Below, in pieces: positions 10,863-50,733 of a DNA stretch of 64,000 nt; positions within the stretch are counted from its first letter, which is position 1, and each line of letters opens with the position of its first letter. This DNA comes from Gordionus sp. m RMFG-2023 (taxonomy: Eukaryota > Nematomorpha > Gordioida > Chordodea > Parachordodidae), in assembly GCF_954871325.1 (NCBI RefSeq), contig NC_088779.1:5024846-5088845 (forward strand). The letters are read 5' to 3'. The notes under the pieces are model-generated. The model was given only the letters and a program-made list of their open reading frames with translations, was not told the origin of the DNA and did not search any database. The position numbers and the translations under genes are program-made.

Positions 10863-13540
10863 TATATATACCCTAAGCCCCTTGTGCCTGCCCTCCATAA
10901 AAAAATTGAAAACGAAATGTGCTCATACCCCCTCCCCCCACTCCTATATATAAAATCTTGTTTTTTATTTATTTTTTGGTAAATATTATTGATCACTTTA
11001 ATAAATTTTATTATAGTACAATTTTAATATATATTAATTATATTTATAATAGTTGAATCTTTAGGGGAAAAAAAATAGATTTACTATAAATAATAATTTT
11101 TTAAAGGTTTCACAAAAAAAGGAGCTCGGAAATAAATAGGCCAAAATAAATATAATTAAGTATCTGATTCTTCACAAGATGTTCAGTTATAACTCATAAG
11201 CTATTAGAAACAAATTTGAGGGGCAGAAAAATTTTTAACTTTGGTCACAAGGCATTAATTAATCAGCTAATATTTTATTTTTATTAATGAATCATTATAA
11301 ATCGCCTTTAGATTCTGGAATAATGGGGGAAAAAATTGGTTTATATTTAAACAACTACCCCAAAAATGAAAGGTTAATACCCTATTTATCAAAATACTGA
11401 ATTTATTTTCCAAGTTCATAATTTCACTCATTCCTTTTCTTATTTTCTTTAATGCATAATACTTGGGCTCTTCTAAAAGTATAAGTCTGAATCGTATGAG
11501 TTTTATTTTACAATTTAATTTGAATTATTCAACATTTTTGTCCTATCTATTCTAAAAATTTGATAGATAACCCCTTAATATATTTATCCAACCTTCTTTA
11601 AATGTCTACTCTCTTTCCGCCTTTAAAAGGATTGAAAGCAAAATACATTCCCTCCCACCCCCTACCCTCTCATGGAGACGCTGGGTTTTTGCCATGAAGA
11701 GGTGGGAGAAGGGAAGGTAAACATTTTTCCAAAAAAATATCTAGACAAGGATATCAACTGGAAGCTAAACTCTTTAGCCTCACATTTTATAGATGATAAA
11801 ATGAGGTTGTTATAACTAAATATTTAATTATTATGTTAATATTTAGCCATTTAACGAGATTATTTTATTATAAAAAATTCATTCTATATCAAAAATAAAG
11901 ATTCATTGTTACGATAATTACTATATCAATCAAAATTATTAGTTTTATATAATATATAAATATATTTTTTAAAAAAAAATATTAAAAAATTTTACAATTT
12001 AAAAAGAAAAAAAATCTTGTTGAATAAAAAAAATATTTTTATAATCAATTAAATGCGCGTTTAAAATAAATTTATAAAATCTATCTAAATTGTAAGAATA
12101 AAAATGGTTTTTAATATTTCAAATGCATAATATTATAATGAGATTTAACCGGTTAGATTGGAATGTGTTTGGGGAAAAAAAATATATAATAATATATTTC
12201 ATTTAATATCGAAAAAAAATATGAAAAACTCCTTTTTTAAAGTTTATGTAAGCGGAGAGCGCAGATCTAGAAATTCCTTCTATAGAAGAAAATCCAGATT
12301 ATAATCATTCTTCATCTATACGATTATATAAAAAAAAATGCAAAATAGATTTTGAAGATAATTTGGAAAATTGAATATTTAGTTGGGAGTGTTTGATTTT
12401 TTTTTTTAAAAAAATTTGTAGTATAAAAAAAAAATGAGATAAGAATGATCAAATTATTATGAGATATGAAATGATTATAAAAATAGTATTATAAATTTAA
12501 ATGTAATATTTTCAAGGTATATTAAATATCAGAAGCACCAAATTACAAAGAAATAGAGAGGGGAAAAAATCGACAATAGAACCCAAAGAAATATTAAGTA
12601 TGTAGTAAATTTATTTTATTTTTTGTTAAATAAAAAGCAATATAAAAAAAGAGAAAAAGATGGGGAAAAAATAAAAAAAAAATATTATTTTATTATATTT
12701 TGATCCATTGTTCATATAATTTCGTAAATTTCATTTTTTTCTAGCCTCCCTTTTGAAATTTGATCTAAGTCTCTATTAGTCAAATTTTCTATTCTTGGTA
12801 ACCTTGATTAGTGTAATAATCGGTCTAAAGGGGAGTTAAAAAAAGGTTAAATTTTTATAAATAAAAAAATGATACCTCAAGTTCTTAACCCAAGGTGAAA
12901 CATTTTAAAAATATAAAGGGAGATATTAAACATTTATGCTACTAAATACTACGACGGTGCCCTGGTTCGTCTTACTTTTGAAACTTATTTCTTATTAGTT
13001 TAGCACAGGACGAACAGATTAACTAAGACAAACAAATATTTTGGCTTGGAAGGAGTCATAAAGTCATTTTATACTTAATTAAGTCTATAGGCTGTTTAGA
13101 GGAAGCTATACGGACGGCTAAACAGACTACTGTTTAGAAATAAGGCGAACCAGGATAAGGGCCTATTCAAAAATGTATAATATCATAGCGGGATATGAAA
13201 ATTCATGGGGATAAATCTCTCAATTTTTATATACAGAAGTATCCAAAAAATCTGATTTGACCGGTAATGTATTCCAGGGGATATATAGAGTATGTACAAT
13301 GAGATCATAGGATTCTTTAGAAATTACTCTCAATTTTTTATTATATTAATTGTTATATAGTTGTTGTTTTTTTAAATATAAATTTTAAAAAATTACAGAA
13401 ATATCAAAAATTTGTGAGATTGAAAGTATGGGTTTACTCTATAAATGATATTATACATTTTCGGTCTATTAAAAAAAAATTTTTTTTAAATTAAAAAATT
13501 GGCTCTTAAGTAAATATTTCTAATAGGATTCCATAATTTT
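10863..13540. other. AT-rich intergenic DNA with one MITE (see 12956)
   Basis: No gene seen on either strand. Short C-rich patches near 10930 and 11645 carry no recognisable reading frame. Confidence 0.5.
12956..13163. repeat. MITE family D, copy 1
   Basis: Inverted ends built on CCTGGTTCGTCTTA...TAAGGCGAACCAGG, with internal CTGTTTAG/CTAAACAG palindromic pieces. Copies of the same family lie at 24284 and 53643. Confidence 0.6.
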
Positions 13541-13630
13541 AAAAAAGAAAGAAAGAGAAGAATGAACGAAAAGAAAGAAAGAAAAGGAATGAAAGAAAAG
13601 AAAAGAAAGAAAGAAAGAAAGAAAGAAAGA
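13541..13630. repeat. GAAA-type microsatellite (imperfect)
   Basis: Purine repeat of GAAA/AAAGA units on the plus strand, ending in about six pure GAAA units. The apparent Phe/Ser/Leu-rich frame on the minus strand is its translation. Confidence 0.8.
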
Positions 13631-14335
13631 GGTATACCTATAAAACAAAACAATATAAAACAGAGGTATAAATTTTTAATAATAGATGACATAGTTAACA
13701 AACACATCTAATTGAAATAGGTTATCTTTAAAAAATAACTTTTTGAAATTGGGGGAAGCGAGTTTTGTCTTCGATATTTTGTGGGTTAGTATAATTGATT
13801 AGATTGTTGTGAGAATCAGAAAATTCATTCGGTACTGTCATTCATTTTTTGCGCAATGATAAAATAAAAAAATTATAAATAGTATAAAATAATTTAAGAA
13901 TCGTCATTTTATAGCAGATTTAAAAACTGAGAGATTTCGGAATAAATCCTTATTCGATAAAAATTTTCCAATACATAGTGGCTCAAAAAAGGTCTCGTCT
14001 TGAAATCTTAAGACTCTAAAGCATCTCGTTCGTTTTTTTATATATAAAATTTAATGTATTTTTTAGAAAATTAAGAGCCAAAATGCTAAAAATTTGACAA
14101 AAAATAGCTTAAAAACCCTCATTTAGTTTTTTTTTCTTTTCAAAAAAAAAGGACAGAATGGGTTTCTATAAAGTATTTCCATAATCATAAACTATTAAAC
14201 GAATCCCGGCTTTCACCTAACCCATTATTTTAATGTCTCTTTCTTTATATATATATATCATCTTTTTTGACTGATTTGAAATTTTTTGAAATGTTTTTAA
14301 ATATATATTCTTTATATGCATGCCTTTTATATATG
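13631..14335. other. AT-rich intergenic DNA left of the piggyBac element
   Basis: Nothing identifiable. Confidence 0.5.
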
Positions 14336-14339
14336 TTAA

Positions 14340-15826
14340 CCCTTTAGGTTCCCTCATAAAATTAATATGTTGCAACACGATATTTAGTAATTTTTTTATT
14401 GATTCTAGTATAATATAATATAAAACACACAAAAAAAGTTTTTTAAATTCAAAATGGCGGCTCTCCCTGGTGGTTTCAAATTCATATCATTGACACCTTA
14501 TGGAAACTTTCGAAACAGTTTCTATTTTTATTTAGACATAGTGGTACGTTGCATGATTTGCACGACCACCTTGTTCTTCTGGGATTTAACTTTGTACTAC
14601 AGAAGGTACACCTTCGTGAGGTTCCTGCCTGAGGTTGATGAGCTGAGTTTTTTAGTCTAATTTCTGGAAGGATATAAGCTTTATTATTTTTTATTTGCAT
14701 TGATATATAATTATTATCATTATGAATATTATCATCCCTATTAACATTTTTACAGTATGCCAATTCGCTAGCAATTATTTGTCTTCGGAATTCTTTCGAT
14801 GAGAGTTTATTATCTGTAAGAATATTGTATATTATGAATGAATTGATAATCGCCGCATCTATCAGCCAAAAAAATATTGGTAGTCACCATTTTCGCCACT
14901 TTCGCGAAATTTCATATAAAGACTTGAAATGGTCAACAGACCCCATATATTTATTATACATCTTTATCATTATTGGACATTTTACGTCAAATACTTCCCC
15001 TTTTTTATTTTTTCTCTTCACAGTATCCACTGATCTCGGATCAATATAATTGGGCATTATAAATACGTCACGATTATCTCGCCATTTAATTATACTTATA
15101 TTATTTTTGTCACTTCTCCAGTCAAACTCACCTCTTTTTAATTTTGTTTCCATATTCTTTATGGGCAAGTATCTCCTATTATTGTTTAGTGTTCCGGTAG
15201 CATATATACCTTTCTTTTTTAAATCGATCAATTTCAATTTGATAAGGTGTATCCGATTCATAATCATCACTATCAATTTTGTAACGTGTATCCGATTCAT
15301 AATCATCTTCGGAATCAGTGGATGAGTTGTCTAACGAAGAACCTTCAGATGGAATGTCCAGATAATCATCCATATATATAACAAGCTAAAATTATTGCGA
15401 AATGAGTTGGCAAAATTTATCAATTATTTAAAAAAATAAATATTAAAAATATTGTTGTTAAGTGGCAGTGGTTAGTTTAATATACCACATTAAAGAGATC
15501 AAAATAATATATAAATATTATTTATTTGAGCAAAAATAAATATTAGAAAGATAGATAAAATAGTGAGGAATATATACATTTAAAAATATTTGATAAATAT
15601 ACTTACTTATAATTAAAATTAGAATTTTAAGAAAAATCATCGTAAAAAACGTATTTTGAAATAAAGGCGCGAAAAAAAAAATTAAAAAATAACTCCTCCA
15701 CAAACATATGAAAAAGAATATCTTTTAATATATATTCGTGGTGGTTTCATTTTATATGATTAACTCCTTTAGAAGATATAAAGGTTAAAAGGTGGTTTTA
15801 TATTTGCACTACCGCGACCGAAAGGG
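14340..15826 (-). mobile_element. piggyBac transposon, internally deleted, with both ends
   Basis: Flanked by TTAA on both sides (14336-14339 and 15827-15830), the target site of piggyBac elements. Ends are CCCTTTAGGTTCCC (left) and inverted CCCTTTCGGTCGCG (right). The minus strand encodes an acidic N-terminus (from 15373), the third-Asp part of the transposase and the C-terminal cysteine/histidine domain. At about 1.49 kb it is far shorter than a typical ~2.4 kb element. The N-terminal DNA-binding region and the part carrying the first two catalytic Asp residues are missing. Probably non-autonomous, mobilisable only by another copy. Confidence 0.93.
14482..15373 (-). pseudogene. piggyBac transposase, deleted and frame-broken
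   Basis: Starts MDDYLDIPSEGSSLDNSSTD, the usual acidic leader. At a direct repeat (GTGTATCCGATTCATAATCA, present twice between about 15247 and 15306) the frame shifts into KKGIYATGTLNNNRRYLP and later MGSVDHFKSLYE, which holds the third catalytic Asp. One in-frame TGA replaces a Trp codon of the RKWRKWW motif (about 14881-14883). The end carries the zinc-binding pattern C-x2-C-x12-C-x2-C-x4-C-x5-C..H (RRCTFCSTK...VPLCL...CFESFH). The repeat at the junction suggests the deletion arose by recombination or slippage. Confidence 0.9.
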
Positions 15827-15830
15827 TTAA

Positions 15831-16436
15831 GCGTTAATAGGTTTTTTTACCGGCAATCTGTTATTATTTCAACCTCGTTTGACATCGCATTTTAATTGTA
15901 AAAATTATGATTTTACAGGAAATGTATTCCAGAATTTTTAAAATATTTATCTATATGAATTGATGACAATTTTGCCTTTTAAATTTTTTAAAAAAATCGA
16001 TTAATTAATATATTATATAAAGTACAAAAGTTCTAAGGCAAAATTTCCTTCATATCACAGAGTAGGTTTACTACATTTTCATCAAAATCACGTTCTTTTT
16101 AAATTTTTAAAAACGCGTTCAAAATATTTATTTAAAGTTTTAAAAAAAATATTCATTTGTAAGAAAAAAGTCGCTTGACTTATACATTTGAGTCATTAAA
16201 ATAAAGGCTGGTTGTAAAACCCAAATTCGGAGTCAGAAATTTAAAATTGTTTGGTAGAGCATTTTGAGACCACTGACCAAACTGAGACCGATTTATTGGC
16301 AACCCATGGAACCCGGGGTAAATATGGACCTGTGAGTGTTTTCGGATTATTTCCTGTTACCAAAAAATTTCGGTTACCCGAATTCTGGTTTACAACATAG
16401 AAACATTAATTATTTTATCCGCAAATTATTCATTGT
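15831..16436. other. 3' flank of the SEA/EGF receptor gene
   Basis: Should include the 3' UTR of the gene ending at 16437. No other feature except the candidate polyadenylation signal. Confidence 0.5.
16292..16297 (-). promoter_or_regulatory. Candidate polyadenylation signal of the SEA/EGF receptor gene
   Basis: AATAAA on the minus strand about 140 nt after the TAA at 16437. Confidence 0.45.
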
Positions 16437-42514
<26,078 letters not shown>

Positions 42515-45500
42515 AAGAAGTCGAATAAGATGTAAATGTCTAGCATTATTACATTAATTTTCATTTCATTTTTTTAGATACCGCTAATCTGACAGAAGAG
42601 TTATAACGATCAGTTTGTTTGTTTTCTTTTACAAAAATTGACCCCATTTCCGACAATCTTTATTTTCCTTTTCTCTTTCTTTTCACTTTTATCTTATTTT
42701 CAAAAAGGTATGTATATATAAAATCCAAGAAATTTCTTGTTAAATGTTACAAATCTAACACACTTAATTTTGATTGATAACAAAATTTCCTTTTTTTTTA
42801 AAAAAAATAAATATTTAATAATATATAATAATTTTTATTTTTTAAATATAGGTATATTTATTTTTTTATTTTAAAAAAAATAATTTTTTAAAAACATTGA
42901 GGATAAAAAAGAAAAGAAACAAAACCACAAAGAATACACATGTAATAAAAATTAATTACAAGGTTTTAACTACACTTAAAATAAAATATATTTGATTCCT
43001 CGGGAAAGGTGTATAATTTTTCATGGATTCTTATTTGATAAAATATTTAATTATCGAAATTAAGATTTTAAATTTTACCCCAAAATATTTCATTTTACAT
43101 TTTTTTTTCTTTCTCTTTCTCTAACGTTCTTTACTTCTAAAATAATAATATAGGAAAATATCGAGATAATTAGATTTTTGTATTTTATTCGACATTAACA
43201 TTAGTCAATAATATTAACCTTTGTTTTGATAATGAATATTTTAAATAATAACAAAATCAATTAACTTAAAATTTAAAATCATAAATTAACCTATAAAAAA
43301 AATGTTATAATAATATACATAATCTTTTTTATTTTTAAATAAATCCATTTTAATTTTTATGGTTATATATATCTCTTTTTTTTCCATTTAAAATAACCTA
43401 TTTTTTCTCTTTATAATTTCATAACAAAAAATTAATTAATACCCATTTAATCTAGCCCGTATAACAAAAATTTGTTCTAAATTTTATACCTTTTTTAAAT
43501 ATAAATTTTCAAGGTTTTAAAATGAAAAATTTCTATAATTAAAGTTTGACAAAATTAGAGGAAAAAAAAAGGAAAATATAATATATTTTAAAATTGCAAT
43601 AAATATTTTTTTAAAAAGGACGTGTTAGAGAGAGAGTCAGACCCATTTTCAAATGAAATTTTGCCATTATAAAAAAAAATATATGATAATATTATTATAG
43701 GTGAATTTGAGGTGATAATCTAAAATGTAAATATATTGTATTATGTATTATTAATATTAAATAAATTATTTATATAATATTTATATATTATATAAATAAT
43801 ATAATATAATAACCAAGTGACCCCGTTTGTGTATCCATCATAATTTAAATAAATATAATAGTTAAAATAAGGATATCTTGCAATTTTCATGATAAAAATT
43901 ATATAACAAAAAAAATAATAATTTTGAGTCAATAGTAATATATATAAAACTTTCTAATTACCATTACGATAAACTATAAATAATATGAAGTATTCTGATA
44001 GGTTTTGGACAATTATTTACACCTTCACGCACATACTTATATATATAAATTATAATTAACAATAGTTAATATAGCAAGTGTAAATAAAGAAGTTTATTCG
44101 CAATTATTTATATATAAATAGGGTATTTTTATAAATAATTGCCAAGAAGATTGGTTCGGTGGTCTTCTTCTTGATTATATAATTTAGGTTTCACTAATTT
44201 AGTTATAATAAAAGTTTTTTTTAAATGATGAAAAAAATGTAGATTAAAAATATTATATATCACTTTATTAGTTTTCACTTCTATAAAATTCCTTATTTTG
44301 CGATAAACCATGTTTTTGAAAATTATTTTATTATATGAAAAAAAATACGTATTTTCGCAATTCATTTTTTGCCGAATAGGTTCGGGCTGAATTGGGCCTA
44401 TATCGGGTTTGATTGAAGTGTGTTATATTATAGTTATTTCATGTAGTTTCCCAAAAAAAGAGATATCTTTAAATTAAGTGCGCCAAAACATGCATGGCAA
44501 CTTCGTTGTCATTATCCATTCAATCTACGCGACCTTTTTTTATTCCCTTAATTAATTTTATCATTTTCTTCATGTTTAATTGTAAAATAACTTTCGGGTT
44601 AAAAAAAAGTTTTATAATATTTCTAACAACTTTATTCTTTATAAAACTGTTTAACTTGCAGTATTTATTGTTAAAAATATATAATTTTTATTGCAACAAG
44701 TTAAACAATTATGTAAGAAGTTGTTAGAATATATATATAACAAATTTATCTTTTTCTGGGGGATTATTAAACCCTAAATTAAAATCTTAATTCGACGATA
44801 AGCATGCAATAAAACGGATTTAGAGGTTTTTTTTGCTTTACAACTTGTTTGAATACATTTAATAGATAATAATCTTTAAATTCAAGTCACAGCAAATGGA
44901 GGCGAAACTGAGTTATTTTGTGCTATTATTTTTATAGGCTTTAGAAGTCTCTTTTTTTCGAAGCACGAAATTGTCTGACATATTTATGATACGTTAACCT
45001 TTCTTCTTGATAGTTAGAATGATAAAAGTAGCGAACTTTAAGGAACCCACTCGGCTTTTTACAATGGGCCAAAAAATGAAAATATAAATACAAATTATAC
45101 ATTTTTTTAGAAGAATTAAAAGAGTTTGGAAACTAAAAATCTGTAACCCTGAGAATAGCCTCAAGGCTAAGAACCTAGATGATTTTTTTTTAAATTCTAG
45201 ATTCTAATCTAAAAGCAGAATTACTAATAGAAAAATATTACTATGATTGAAACGAAAGTAAAAATAACGGAATAATTTGGCATAACGATTATTCCAAATC
45301 TGTTCTAGTATGATCTGATCTTATTAAAATCATTTTCCTTGAGAATAAAGTGTGGACCATATTGGAACCGGTAGAATAATTCTTAAGTAATAATTTCATA
45401 TTACATAGTAGTATATAATACAATAATTCATCCTCTCTAATAACCCCCCCACACTAGGTCTACTTAGCGATTATAGATCAGAGTTATAAAATTACATCTT

Positions 45501-48424
45501 TAAAATATTGTCCAAGATACATATTTTGCAAGGATGCATTTTAACCAAAATTTCGTTTTTACATAAATAAAAAAAAGTTCTAATTTTCACTTTTTTTTTC
45601 AAGTCCTATATAATACTTTGTTAAGTTTTTTTTTCCCTTATTTAACTTTTGATGTCAAAGTTTTTTTTGAATCATTTATACTATCATTTTATTCACTTTT
45701 AAAACATTTTTCACCAAAAAAATAAAACATTACAACAAAGAAAACAAAGAAAACAAAGCTAAGTGCTATTTAAAAAAAACGAAAACTTTTTTTCGTTTGT
45801 TTTCCCTTTCCTTTACGAGTAAAAAATAAAATAAGATAAAACGTATTGAGATTAACTAACCTGGTGAGGATTATAAAATAAGTGCGAGATTTAGAGAGGA
45901 ATCATAATCTTACAACCGCTTCACCAAAAAAAAATTATCAAAATTAGGACAAAAATTCATCGATAAAAAAAATGGAAGATAGGAGTGTGCGTGTAGGTAA
46001 GTCAATAATAGGTGAGTTTTAAAAAAAATCCTACTTATTTCGGATTAACAGATGATTTCCGCCAAAAAAAACACTCGGCTTTGGAAACTTGCAGATAAGA
46101 TGTTTATTTTTTTCTGATGGTAAATATTTTCATAAATTTATGAGCAAGGGTTCTTATAGCTCATCTTAGTGATGACATAGCACTATCTATTAAGCCATGT
46201 TTATTTTATTTTATTGTTTTGAAAATAAATTCCCTTTCTAGAAAGTATCCTAAACAGGTTTGGAGTAGGGGTCCGTGAAGTGGAGAAATAGAGCAACGCC
46301 TAGTTGTTTATCGATGTCATAAAGAATTATTTATCTACATACATTTCCTATACCGTTTTAATCTTAATTGTAAAAATATTTTTTAAGTAAAATAGAACTT
46401 AAACTATATTCTTATGCGAAATTAAAAATCGCACAGTGTCCAATTCATCCCAATCGCAAAATTCATTGGACTCCCGAATGGCTGATGCCTAGAGCCATGT
46501 AACATGGTGCGGAGAGAGGAGTACAAATCAATTTATTTTTAAAATTTTGAGGGGGGGGGTACACCTTATTCAACCTACATAGTCTATATAGTTTATGTAT
46601 TCTCTATAGTTGAATTTTTTTATATTTTTTTAGTTATATCGAATATAGAACAAAATAAGTTTTCAATACTTTGTCCTTTTCTAATAAATATATTTTTAAA
46701 ACAAAATATATAAAAATGAAGAAAAAAACAAATTGATAATTAATTTAAAATCCATTCTTCGAATTCCTTGGGAGAATTAGTTAAGTAAAGCGGAATGTCA
46801 TTACTTTTTGTTATTTTGAATTTTTAATTTTTAAAACCCTTATAATTAATTCTCTTGTACAATATTAAAAGTAATATCATAATCAATACCGCAACTTTTT
46901 AAGATATTTTTTTTTTGGAATTAAAAATCTCATTATTTTAATTTGTGCAAATATTTGGGTTTATTATAAGGAAATCTGTGGTTGTAAAATAATGGGACTT
47001 ATTAGTTTTATTTTATTTTTCGTAAAAACAAATTTATTAAATAAAAATAATTTTCACAAAATAGTTTTAATTTTTAAAAAATTTCGATTGTTGGATAATA
47101 CACAAACACGATAAATAATTCTTTATTATTGTTCTAGATTTTATAATTTAAAAAAAAAACGTTATTGAATGTAGTATTTTTATGCTTTTTTCTTTCTCCT
47201 ATTTCATTCTTTCTTTTTTTAAAGTATATTTTCTTTTTTTTCTTTTATGATTTCAATAATAATTCCTTGATAAATCTATTAGTTTTTACTCTATCATTCG
47301 CATATCCCCCCACTTTTTATGATTCGATAAAATAAAATAATTTTTTTTATCAATTTGTTATATATATATATAATACATATAAATTTTAATAAAATGCAGT
47401 AAGATAAAATTACCCCCCTCTGGTCCAAGCATGCTACCCTAGCGGATTGTAATTTATTAAAATACGATTATTTATTTTTTTATTTTTAAAAAATTAAAAT
47501 TATATTTAAAAATAAAAAATTTCATGTAACATTTGGAATTATATAAGGGCTCCTCTTAACACATGGGGGAGTGGTACGTATTATGATTTTTAAGAGGTTT
47601 GAGGTGGGAGGGAGGGGGGGGGGGGTTAAATATTGTCTTGGTCAACATAATATAGTCAATTCTCTTTTTTCTAATGGAATAAAAATATTTTAGTCAAGGG
47701 TCAATTTAGACGTGGGGAGTAGTTCTAGAACTATATAGCTCTTAATTATAATATAATCATGGTTGTGTTTCTGTTTGGTTAAATGATAGCTAAAAATCGT
47801 TTTATTCGGTTCAAAATTCACTAAGCATTGTTGAGCGAATTAATTTGAACCAGGGAGGGATGCAGAAAAGCAAAAAAAAATAGGTAAACAAGCTTAAATA
47901 TTATTTTAAGAAAATTTTTTAACATTAAAATTTTTTTTAAAAAAAAAGATGCCTTTGAAAAATAAAAGTCAGTTCGTTTTTTATAAACACAATTTAATGA
48001 AATGAAGCAAATAAAATGATTGTTATGAATGAAAAATTTGCGATAAAATATTTGTAGATTATATTTATTAAGATAATTTGTAGTAATAAAAAATTTGCAA
48101 TCAAATATTGGTGGATTATGTTGTAAGGATTGTAAGTAATATAAAATAAATATATTTGTTTTTTTCCCATCAGAATTCGGTTTTTTTCAATCCTAGGTTT
48201 ATCGGTTCTTTTAGCCTGATTATAATATGATAAAATTGTTCAATTAAGCACTACTACTCACAGTGACCCTAAATTTTTCAACATTCATATTTTATTTATT
48301 TTGTTCCAACTTCACTGAATTAATAATACTATTTCTTTCTACTTATAAAAGATGGATTTACTAAATTAAGAGTAAAACGAAACTTTAAAAATAAATTTTT
48401 TAGTTTGGGAATATTAAGATATAC

Positions 48425-48475
48425 ATAGAGAAAGAAAGAAAAAAAATGAAAGAAAGAAAGAAAGAAAGAAAGTTA
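48425..48475. repeat. GAAA microsatellite
   Basis: About ten GAAA units, partly interrupted. Confidence 0.85.
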
Positions 48476-49461
48476 GGAAAAAGTTTTTATACCTTTTTGA
48501 TAGATGATCTTTAAACTGTTCTTTTGTCAAGGTATAAATAATACAATATAAACTAAAATATCATCAAGAAAATATATAAATTTTTTCTTTCAAAAAAAAA
48601 AAAGAAAGAAAAAAAAGGTTATGTAAAATTTTGTGATTTTAAAAATATATTATATATAAAGTATAAAAAATTAATTAGAAAGTAGGTAGAATATTTTAGT
48701 ATTTAGTTTATCACAATCAAATTCAAAAGACAAATTAGGCTTCAATATAATTTGAAAAGCTATTAACAAGGAACTATCGTTTATTAGGAATATAAAAGAT
48801 TTTTTTTTAAATTTAACCTTTTCTAAAAAATACAAAAATATATTAAAATTTTTTTCTTTTTTTGGATTTATCCTATTTAAAAATATTGCCATAATATAAG
48901 GAAGATATAGAAAAAAAATACATATTAAATCACTTTAATTTTCTTTTTTTACCGCCCTTATTACCATCTTTGAATGAATTATGGATTTATGTTAATAAAA
49001 AAAATAAAGAGTCAAGCTTAATAATAAAAAAAAAGCATGACAATATTTTATTTCCACTTTATATGACTTTTATAATAATGATGAGGCTACTGAAAAGGGG
49101 CGGGGGTTTAAATACTATATTGTTTTTTTAATTAAAGACGTGATTTAAGAAGATTATTAGGGTCCTTGCTGAAAAATAGAAGAGTATTGGAGGCGGAAAA
49201 AAATGGTTCTACTCCTAATCAATATATTTTATTTTTTTAAAAAAAGGTTTTGAGACAAAACCAATACTAGAATGGGCATTGCTTTACAGAAATAATAATG
49301 GAATCTGACTTCGAACTTTTAAAATGTAACTGAATACTATATATTGTTTATAAATGTAGTTGACTATTTAATTTATTTTATTTTAAAAAGAAATTGTCGC
49401 TTCTCCTCATTTTTTTTGTTCGATGGACCAAACTTATGAAGATAATGTAATATTTAATTAT

Positions 49462-49932
49462 TAACCCAATATTTTAGCAAAAAAAATATTACGCAAGCCT
49501 GAAAATTTTTACTTTATTCCCTGGCAGAAAGGTTTGGACATCTATTAACAAAATCTCGAGGCTTGTATAATATTTTTGGATGAGATATTGGGTTATCCCA
49601 ATGAACCTAGACTGACCATTCATTCATTAAAAGTGTACATCAATGCAAATCAGCTGGAGACGCCATCTTGGTTACACTAATCATTATTGAAATTTTAAAC
49701 GAGAGCCTAATTTATTCTTATATCTGATGCAAACTTTATTAAAGAATTACCGGATCATCGAGATAATAAAGAAGAAATTTATCAATTTAATAGTAGTTTT
49801 TAACATAGTGGGAATAATTACTATATGTGCTACCAAAATGGCGGGTCCAGCTGTTTTTCTGAATGAATCGTCAGTCTAGGTATTATATATGTCTTTGGGT
49901 TATCCTGAAATTCGAGTCGTTTAACAATACTA
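49462..49932. mobile_element. hAT-type MITE family A, copy 6, left-truncated and carrying another insertion
   Basis: The internal family block (AACCCAATATTTTAGC, ATATTACGCAAGCCTG) and right end GTCGTTTAACAATACTA are present; the left terminus is missing. It is interrupted by an inverted-repeat element at 49606-49880. Confidence 0.7.
49606..49880. mobile_element. Unclassified inverted-repeat MITE nested in copy 6
   Basis: Ends CCTAGACTGACCATTCATTC and inverted CCTAGACTGACGATTCATTC, with matching inner arms (CAGCTGGAGACGCCATCTTGG / CAGCTGGACCCGCC). 275 bp, non-coding. No clear target duplication, so no superfamily is assigned. Confidence 0.72.
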
Positions 49933-50523
49933 GTTATAATCTTTGGCAAAAAAAACAACAATAAAAAACATTTTATTAAAAATCTAAGTTTAAAAAAAAA
50001 AATTCATTAATTAAAGATGGGTGAAGTTTTTAACGCGATTTAATGTTAGATTTGATAAAAAAAAATATTTAAAAGGACAATATTTTTACGCCCAGAGCTT
50101 ATATGAGGAAAGAAATAATTAATTTTAAAATATATAAATTAAAATTAATTTTTTGAAAATAAATTATTACATATAGGTATTAATTTTTAACTTGTAAGGA
50201 ATTATCAAAAATATCACGGATATTTTAATTATTTATTTATATTATTTTATTTTTCAAAAACACCCACTAATTTTCTTTTAATAAAGTTTTGCAAGGTTAG
50301 GTTATGGAATATAAAAAATAAATGTAAATAAATTATTTTTTAAATAAAATTTTTTAATTACAATTATATTCAATTTTCGGTCAATAATCAAAATGATGAG
50401 TAGTTTTATGTTAATGTGCATCTATAACAATTCTTGCTTTAGTATTAGATTATTGAATCCGCCATTGGAAAAGTCTAAATAATCGGGATTCGATAGTAAT
50501 TCATATAAAGGAAATTACGAATT

Positions 50524-50733
50524 TGGAGTTGTTAAACGATTTTTAAAAACGGCTAACTCAATATTTTAGCGCCTAAGACTAGAGATTTCGCCTAATAGAT
50601 GTCCCAAAAATCTTTGAGCCGCTCATATATGAACAAAATCTTTTAGGCTCGCGAATATTTTTCTGGGTGAAATATTTGATGTTAGCCGTTTAAAAAAAAT
50701 AGGCTCAAACCAAGGCGTTTAACAAATATACTA
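50524..50733. mobile_element. hAT-type MITE family A, copy 7
   Basis: Diverged copy: GTTGTTAAACGATTTTT start, GGCGTTTAACAAATATACTA end, with the family interior (GCCTAATAGATGTCC, ACAAAATCTTTTAGGCT). Confidence 0.7.

Noticed and set aside
48671-48892. Possible missing terminal exon of the upstream SEA block
   Set aside because: AT-rich Lys/Phe/Asn frame without domain character; no acceptor with matching phase could be supported.
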